From CAZIKB01 sp964539665 (lineage in GTDB: Bacteria; Zhuqueibacterota; Zhuqueibacteria; Oceanimicrobiales; Oceanimicrobiaceae): 10,148 nucleotides of DNA. The translations under genes were made by a program, and so were the position numbers. The stretch is taken from contig CAZIKB010000179.1 in NCBI GenBank assembly GCA_964539665.1, forward strand, positions 1-10,148. Direction: 5' to 3'. The notes under the pieces were generated by a model, which saw nothing but the letters and a program-made list of their open reading frames with translations, was not told the DNA's origin and ran no database searches. Position 1 is the stretch's first letter; each line of letters starts with the position of its first letter. This document shows, piece after piece, positions 6,060 through 10,148 of the stretch.

Positions 6060-6274
6060 TTAAGAATTTTGTTTTACTTTCTTATAATTGAGAAACAATA
6101 GAATGTTCGGTTATGATATTATTCATCCGAAAGATGATTTAAAGGTTGATTATTAGTGATAAATTTTACAAATTACAACGATTTGTTGAAGGATGTGATA
6201 TGAGTTCAGTTTGTCAATACAAAGTCCTTTATCTCTGTTAAATCATTTACCGAATGCAGTAGTATATCTTACGG
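6060..6274. other. Leader/intergenic region before the heme-c kinase
   Basis: An AT-rich gap of 215 bases. It contains a 13-codon frame at 6200-6241 with AAGGA six bases before its ATG, and another 17-codon frame at 6103-6156; neither resembles a known protein. No GG-N10-GC sigma-54 promoter and no clear -35/-10 pair were found, although the kinase-regulator pair most likely starts its transcription here. Confidence 0.4.
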
Positions 6275-8041
6275 ATGAAATTCTCCAAAATAGATATCCC
6301 AAGAAATTTTAATGCACTTCTCATTATTTGTATTGGAATTATTATTGTCACGACCCTTGCCCTGGCTTTACGTGTATATAATACGGCATCAGAGGAAACC
6401 AGGAAGAGGCAGGGTATGCAACAATTGGAAATGGCAAAAATCGCTTCTTTGGGAATTCAGTATTTATTGAACCACCTGTCGGATGAATTGGAGTCACTCA
6501 CGCATTATCCTGATGTCCAGTATTTTGAGCTGGAGCCTTTGCGTGCAAATATTGATCACTTTTACAGACATCATTACCAAAAATCACTTAAGGCAATATT
6601 TGTCGTTGAGGGGACCGACCGCATCGTTTACTCGACAATGGATTCATTGCCAAAGTGCCTCAATTTGGTGCTGGAAAAACGTATGAAAGCCCAATTATCA
6701 GATAAACAACTAGATAGCGTTTGGTTTTCTCAAGTCATGTCTGAGGATCCTGGAAAACCAGATAGCAAACTCTGCATGTTTATATTAGCGCCATTAGTAC
6801 AAAATTTTAAGGATCCCCTTCATCTGAATCCTTCGAATAAGGTTGTTAGCCTGGTTGGTTGTTTGGTTGATTTCGAATGGTTGATGGCTCAATTCATTTA
6901 TTCATTGAAGGTGGGAACAACCGGCTTTGCCTGGGTAATGGATCATAATGGCAGATTATTATTCCATCCACAACATCCGGAAATGGTTTTAAGATCTATC
7001 TATAGTACTGACAAGGGCTGCCAAAATTGTCATGATTCTTTTGCAATTCAAGCTAATTTGATTGACAATCCTTTAACTTATCAAGAATATCAAGTTGCGA
7101 ACGAACCCGTAAAGATTACTGCACAAGCCCCATTATACCTATTAAATGAAAAATGGATAATTGCTGTTTCCAGTGATCTTGCCGAGGTGACCGCAATTGT
7201 GAAAAAAAATTTCAGGTTGTTCTTCTGGTTAGTTGGATTAGTACTAACCAGTGTAATCTCTGGTGGTATATTTTTATTGTACATCAATATCAGGCGAGTG
7301 CATGCTGAAGCGCAATCTCAATTTAGCGAAGAAAAGCAGCTGTTGCAGGAGCAGATTTATAATTCTGCAAAACTGGCGTCAATAGGTGAACTTGTAGAAT
7401 CTGTAGTGCATGAGATTAATACGCCCATTACGATTATTTCTGCACAAATAAACGCGTTATTGCTTGAAGCAAAAAAACTACCTTACAAAGACGTTGTAAA
7501 TATTGTTAATGATCAGGTTCGTCGCATAGGTAACTACACAAAAAGTCTGATGCGCTTTTCAAGAAGTATGAAATTTTACCCTGAACCTAATGATATGATT
7601 GAGATGACCGAGGAGTGTTTGTTTTTGCTCGGTCACCGTTTTCGCGCTAATAATATTGAGCTCAACAAAATATGGTCTAAGGATTTGCCAAAGGTGCAGG
7701 TCGACCGCGACCAGATGCAACAGGTTATCTTAAATCTATTGAACAATGCAGTAGACGCGGTTAATGGCAATGGTGAAATTTGTATCAAGATACAAAGTCA
7801 CAATAGTGATTCCACAACTTCTGGAATTGAATTGGCTATCTCGGATAATGGTCACGGCATCAACTCGGAAAGCCTGCTGAAAGTATTTGATCCTTTTTTT
7901 AGCACGAAATCTCCCGATAAAGGTACTGGATTGGGTTTGGCAATCTCACACGCAATCATTGAACGCCATGGCGGACGAATTAAAGTTGAAAGTAAAGAAG
8001 GTAATGGCGCTTGTTTTATCGTGTTTATACCTCATAATTAA
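6275..8041 (+). CDS. Sensor histidine kinase with heme-c motif in periplasmic sensor domain
   Basis: A 588-residue membrane kinase. Helix 1 is at ~14-33 (LLIICIGIIIVTTLALAL) and helix 2 at ~314-338, enclosing ~280 periplasmic residues that look like a double-Cache sensor (TTGFAWVMDHNGRLLFHP at ~215-232). CQNCH at 249-253 in this domain is a classical heme-c attachment motif, so the sensor probably binds one covalent heme. A coiled coil leads to HisKA with H379 (VVHEINTP), then HATPase motifs N491 (NLLNNAVDAV), DNGHG 524-528 and GTGLGLA 550-556. ATG 6275 is the only start ahead of helix 1 (an in-frame TAG lies at 6260), though no Shine-Dalgarno is visible. It is 17 bases from the sigma-54 regulator gene, its likely partner. 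Probable stimuli are redox state or a heme ligand; these are inferred. Confidence 0.93.
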   Translation: MKFSKIDIPRNFNALLIICIGIIIVTTLALALRVYNTASEETRKRQGMQQLEMAKIASLGIQYLLNHLSDELESLTHYPDVQYFELEPLRANIDHFYRHHYQKSLKAIFVVEGTDRIVYSTMDSLPKCLNLVLEKRMKAQLSDKQLDSVWFSQVMSEDPGKPDSKLCMFILAPLVQNFKDPLHLNPSNKVVSLVGCLVDFEWLMAQFIYSLKVGTTGFAWVMDHNGRLLFHPQHPEMVLRSIYSTDKGCQNCHDSFAIQANLIDNPLTYQEYQVANEPVKITAQAPLYLLNEKWIIAVSSDLAEVTAIVKKNFRLFFWLVGLVLTSVISGGIFLLYINIRRVHAEAQSQFSEEKQLLQEQIYNSAKLASIGELVESVVHEINTPITIISAQINALLLEAKKLPYKDVVNIVNDQVRRIGNYTKSLMRFSRSMKFYPEPNDMIEMTEECLFLLGHRFRANNIELNKIWSKDLPKVQVDRDQMQQVILNLLNNAVDAVNGNGEICIKIQSHNSDSTTSGIELAISDNGHGINSESLLKVFDPFFSTKSPDKGTGLGLAISHAIIERHGGRIKVESKEGNGACFIVFIPHN

Positions 8042-8058
8042 ATTCACTTGAAAAATAT

Positions 8059-9444
8059 ATGGCTGACATTCTAATAATAGACGATGAAAAGGACATGCTC
8101 AGCGTTTGCACCAGGATTCTAAACAGCCTGGGACATAGAACAGTGCCAATGGCCAGCGGTGAACAAGCCATTCAGCTAATTGAATCGCAGGACTTCGACC
8201 TGATTCTAAGTGACCTGGTTATGCCTGATGTTGATGGTTACAAAATATTAGAAAAAGCACATGAATTGGCACCAGACACACCTGTTATTATTTTTACTGC
8301 TTTTGGATCAATTGATCGCGCTGTTACTGCCATGAAATCTGGCGCATTTGATTTTCTTGAAAAACCGTTCGAAATTGAATATCTGAAAATTGTGTTGGAA
8401 AAAGGACTACGGCAACGCAAAATATTTCGTGAACGAAAGGAGTTGCTGCGCCAGTTAGAGGAAAAATTTAGTTTTGACAATATTATAGGCCGTAGCCTGG
8501 TAATGCAGCGGGTGTTTGAATTAATCAACACGGTGGCTTCCACAGATGCAAATGTGGTCATTACTGGTGAAAGCGGTACGGGCAAAGAGTTAGTGGCACG
8601 CAGTTTTCATGCTCAAAGTAAGCGTCGTGTAAATGCATTCATGCCGGTTAATTGCGGGGCTTTCCCGGAAAATCTTTTTGAAAGTGAACTTTTTGGCTAT
8701 GAAAAAGGAGCATTTACTGGAGCTTCCCGACGTAAACCCGGCTTATTAGAGTTAGCTGATAAGGGCACTTTTTTTCTTGATGAGGTGTGTGAACTCTCCG
8801 AGGCCTTGCAAGTGAAACTTCTTCGGGTATTGCAGGATCATAAAGTGCGACGCCTGGGTGGTGAGAAATATATTGATATCAATTTACGATTTGTTGCTGC
8901 TACTAATCGAAATCTTGAAGAAGCCGTTACAGAAGGCATATTACGCGAAGATTTTTATTATCGCCTTAACGTTGTGAACATTCATCTGCCTGCCTTAAGA
9001 GAACGTAGGGATGATATCCGTCTTCTTGCTGAACATTTTCTCAATCGTTTTCTTAAATCTTCGCCAAAGAAAGTCAGGGGATTTGCTGAAGATGTTTTGC
9101 GTTGTTTTGAAAATTATAAGTGGTCAGGCAATGTTCGGGAACTGGAGAATGTGATTGAAAGAGCGCTGACTCTGACCACCGTAGAATGTATAACGATGAA
9201 GGAATTACCGCCACGAATGCAAGAACAAAATTACCCGGAAAAATCTATAACTGAGCTCACTTTTACTGAAGCGAAACAGCGAATGATTGACGATTTAGAA
9301 AAAAAGTATCTCCTGGAAATGCTGCAAAAACAGAATGGCAATGTAACCAGGATTGCAAGCGAATCTGGTATGACCAGGCGTAACCTGCACAGGTTGCTGA
9401 GCAAGCATGGCCTGGATGCCAGCGCCTGGCGAAATAAAGGATAA
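8059..9444 (+). CDS. NtrC-family sigma-54-dependent response regulator (REC-AAA+-Fis HTH)
   Basis: A 461-residue cytoplasmic activator that hydrolyses ATP to open sigma-54 RNA polymerase promoters. The receiver (3-120) has D8/D9, phospho-acceptor D52 (LSDLVMP), T80 and K102. The AAA+ domain (~139-375) has Walker A GESGTGKE 170-177, the sigma-54 contact loop GAFTGA 217-222, Walker B TFFLDE 237-242, arginine-finger region REDFYYRLN 296-304 and sensor II GNVREL 357-362. A Fis-type helix-turn-helix occupies ~415-452 (GNVTRIASESGMTRRNLHRL). Length and order are standard and every key residue is present. Its ATG has no Shine-Dalgarno, but the upstream kinase stop is only 17 bases away. The dyads and the -24/-12 promoter immediately downstream are plausible targets. 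Confidence 0.96.
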   Translation: MADILIIDDEKDMLSVCTRILNSLGHRTVPMASGEQAIQLIESQDFDLILSDLVMPDVDGYKILEKAHELAPDTPVIIFTAFGSIDRAVTAMKSGAFDFLEKPFEIEYLKIVLEKGLRQRKIFRERKELLRQLEEKFSFDNIIGRSLVMQRVFELINTVASTDANVVITGESGTGKELVARSFHAQSKRRVNAFMPVNCGAFPENLFESELFGYEKGAFTGASRRKPGLLELADKGTFFLDEVCELSEALQVKLLRVLQDHKVRRLGGEKYIDINLRFVAATNRNLEEAVTEGILREDFYYRLNVVNIHLPALRERRDDIRLLAEHFLNRFLKSSPKKVRGFAEDVLRCFENYKWSGNVRELENVIERALTLTTVECITMKELPPRMQEQNYPEKSITELTFTEAKQRMIDDLEKKYLLEMLQKQNGNVTRIASESGMTRRNLHRLLSKHGLDASAWRNKG

Positions 9445-9668
9445 CAATCAACCTCAGAACTTTCTGACCTTCATAACGCCTTACCTGAATGATAAAACAA
9501 GAACATTAATAATCCACTAAACAAAACCAACCTCTGTCCACAAGCCTGCTGGTAGCTCTGGTTATCGGATTATCAGTTTTTATCTTACTTTTTAACGCAA
9601 TATAAATTTGTTAACGGGACGTCTGCTGAATGACATTAACTGATTCATATGGTTGAACACTGTATTTT

Positions 9669-9688
9669 GTGAGAAGTGCAGTTCTCAC
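9669..9688. promoter_or_regulatory. Dyad GTGAGA-N8-TCTCAC, putative upstream activator site 1
   Basis: Perfect 6-bp arms, extending to 7 (GTGAGAA/TTCTCAC), in a 20-bp frame. The centre is about 247 bases upstream of the predicted transcription start near 9925, within the usual range for an NtrC-type activator. The identical arms and spacing recur at 9759. The sigma-54 regulator encoded directly upstream is the best candidate binder. Confidence 0.6.
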
Positions 9689-9758
9689 TCTCTTGATTTT
9701 GTCACAATGTATGTAAATTTCATATAAACAAATACATAAACCATATACAGAAAATTAT

Positions 9759-9778
9759 GTGAGAATTTAATGTCTCAC
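9759..9778. promoter_or_regulatory. Dyad GTGAGA-N8-TCTCAC, putative upstream activator site 2
   Basis: The same 6-bp arms and 8-base spacer as the dyad at 9669, exactly 90 bases downstream of it. The right flank TTGT also occurs after the 848-867 dyad. The centre is about 157 bases upstream of the predicted start. Confidence 0.6.
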
Positions 9779-9898
9779 TTGTGGATTTTAAAAATTAAAA
9801 AGTCAATAAATAAATATAATTTAAAAATACATAATATTGATTTTTAAAGAGTTATAGTAAATTCCAGGAATCGTTTTTTTTGCTCGATTTTGTAATTG

Positions 9899-9914
9899 TG
9901 GAATAGTGTTTGCA
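9899..9914 (+). promoter_or_regulatory. Sigma-54 (-24/-12) promoter
   Basis: TGGAATAGTGTTTGCA has GG and GC at exact N10 spacing and the conserved TTGCA end, agreeing with the TGGCAC-N5-TTGCW consensus at the critical positions. The predicted start is near 9925, giving a leader of about 19 bases that contains the GGAG ribosome site (9932-9935). Confidence 0.7.
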
Positions 9915-9943
9915 TAACAGTTGTCGGAGATGGAGAATTTAAC

Positions 9944-10148
9944 ATGCCCCAATATCAAGGGATAATCCAAAGTAATGATTCAGAAACAGTTGCTCTATTC
10001 CAGGACCTCGGCAGTCAATTAGATATATGCATGACGACAATAACGCAAATGCCTAATTTTTTGCTTGAGTTACAAGAAGAGGACTACCAGGTTGCAAGTA
10101 TTGATTTCATCCGGTTTGAACCTGAAAGCCTGAAATGGGTGAAATTGA
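9944..10148 (+). CDS. Probable receiver-like domain protein, 3'-truncated by window edge
   Basis: Sixty-eight residues from ATG 9944, with GGAG eight bases upstream; the frame is still open at the window end. The order of predicted elements fits the first half of a receiver fold: strand YQGIIQSND (the ND in place of the usual acidic pair), helix SETVALFQDLG, strand LDICMTT, helix FLLELQEE, strand VASIDF with a possible phospho-acceptor Asp, then helix PESLKWVKL. Similarity to standard receivers is weak, so it may be a pseudo-receiver or an unrelated alpha/beta protein. It lies directly behind a sigma-54 promoter and two putative activator sites, so it is probably the first gene of an operon controlled by the preceding two-component pair. 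Confidence 0.6.
   Translation, partial: MPQYQGIIQSNDSETVALFQDLGSQLDICMTTITQMPNFLLELQEEDYQVASIDFIRFEPESLKWVKL

Larger units (their letters stand above)
9445..9943. other. 500-base intergenic control region with sigma-54 promoter architecture
   Basis: No gene is seen in this AT-rich gap. Its first ~200 bases hold nothing recognised apart from a weak hairpin (TCAGA/TCTGA, 9454-9467) with no T-run. Two matching dyads lie at 9669 and 9759, a very AT-rich stretch at ~9780-9860 could bend easily, and a -24/-12 promoter lies at 9899. This order (activator sites, flexible DNA, sigma-54 promoter) is the usual enhancer layout. Confidence 0.6.

Noticed and set aside
9454..9467. Hairpin after the sigma-54 regulator as an intrinsic terminator
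   Set aside because: It has a stem of only five or six AT/GC pairs and no T-run follows.

Overview
The window looks like a bacterial chromosome segment from an anaerobe or facultative anaerobe with cytochrome-based respiration. The base composition is AT-leaning, and the gene families (octaheme cytochrome c, Tat-exported four-cluster ferredoxin, NrfD membrane protein, receiver-GcvH fusion, NtrC-type regulator) are typical of Desulfobacterota-like lineages or Calditrichota/KSB1-like lineages. The sequence alone does not decide between them. All genes are on the + strand. No tRNA, rRNA, CRISPR array or transposase was seen.

Layout. (1) 3-836: C-terminal part of a HAMP-HisKA-HATPase sensor kinase whose start lies outside the window. 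(2) 893-1756: a response regulator whose output domain is a GcvH-like lipoyl-type domain instead of a DNA-binding domain. (3) 1785-2405: mobA, for molybdenum-cofactor nucleotide attachment. (4) 2406-2647: an intergenic control region with two dyads and a good sigma-70 type promoter. (5) 2648-5468: a tight three-gene operon for a membrane electron-transfer module: anchored octaheme cytochrome c, periplasmic 4x[4Fe-4S] ferredoxin and NrfD-type quinone-interacting membrane protein. (6) 5469-6274: about 800 bases without an intact gene, holding a long AT-rich hairpin and the frameshifted C-terminal remnant (Fis-type helix-turn-helix) of a lost sigma-54 activator. (7) 6275-9444: a two-component pair, made of a kinase with a CxxCH heme-c motif in its periplasmic sensor and a REC-AAA+-Fis activator of sigma-54 RNA polymerase. 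(8) 9445-9943: a control region with two matching 20-bp dyads and a -24/-12 promoter. (9) 9944-10148: the start of a probable degenerate receiver protein, cut by the window end.

How it may work together (inference). The heme-c kinase would read periplasmic redox state or a gas or ligand and phosphorylate the sigma-54 activator. That activator could bind the GTGAGA-N8-TCTCAC dyads and fire the -24/-12 promoter at 9899. A near-identical dyad sits just before the receiver-GcvH gene, which hints that both ends of the locus share one regulator. The octaheme/ferredoxin/NrfD module would exchange electrons between the menaquinone pool and periplasmic carriers. mobA suggests a bis-MGD molybdoenzyme nearby, but none is encoded in this window.
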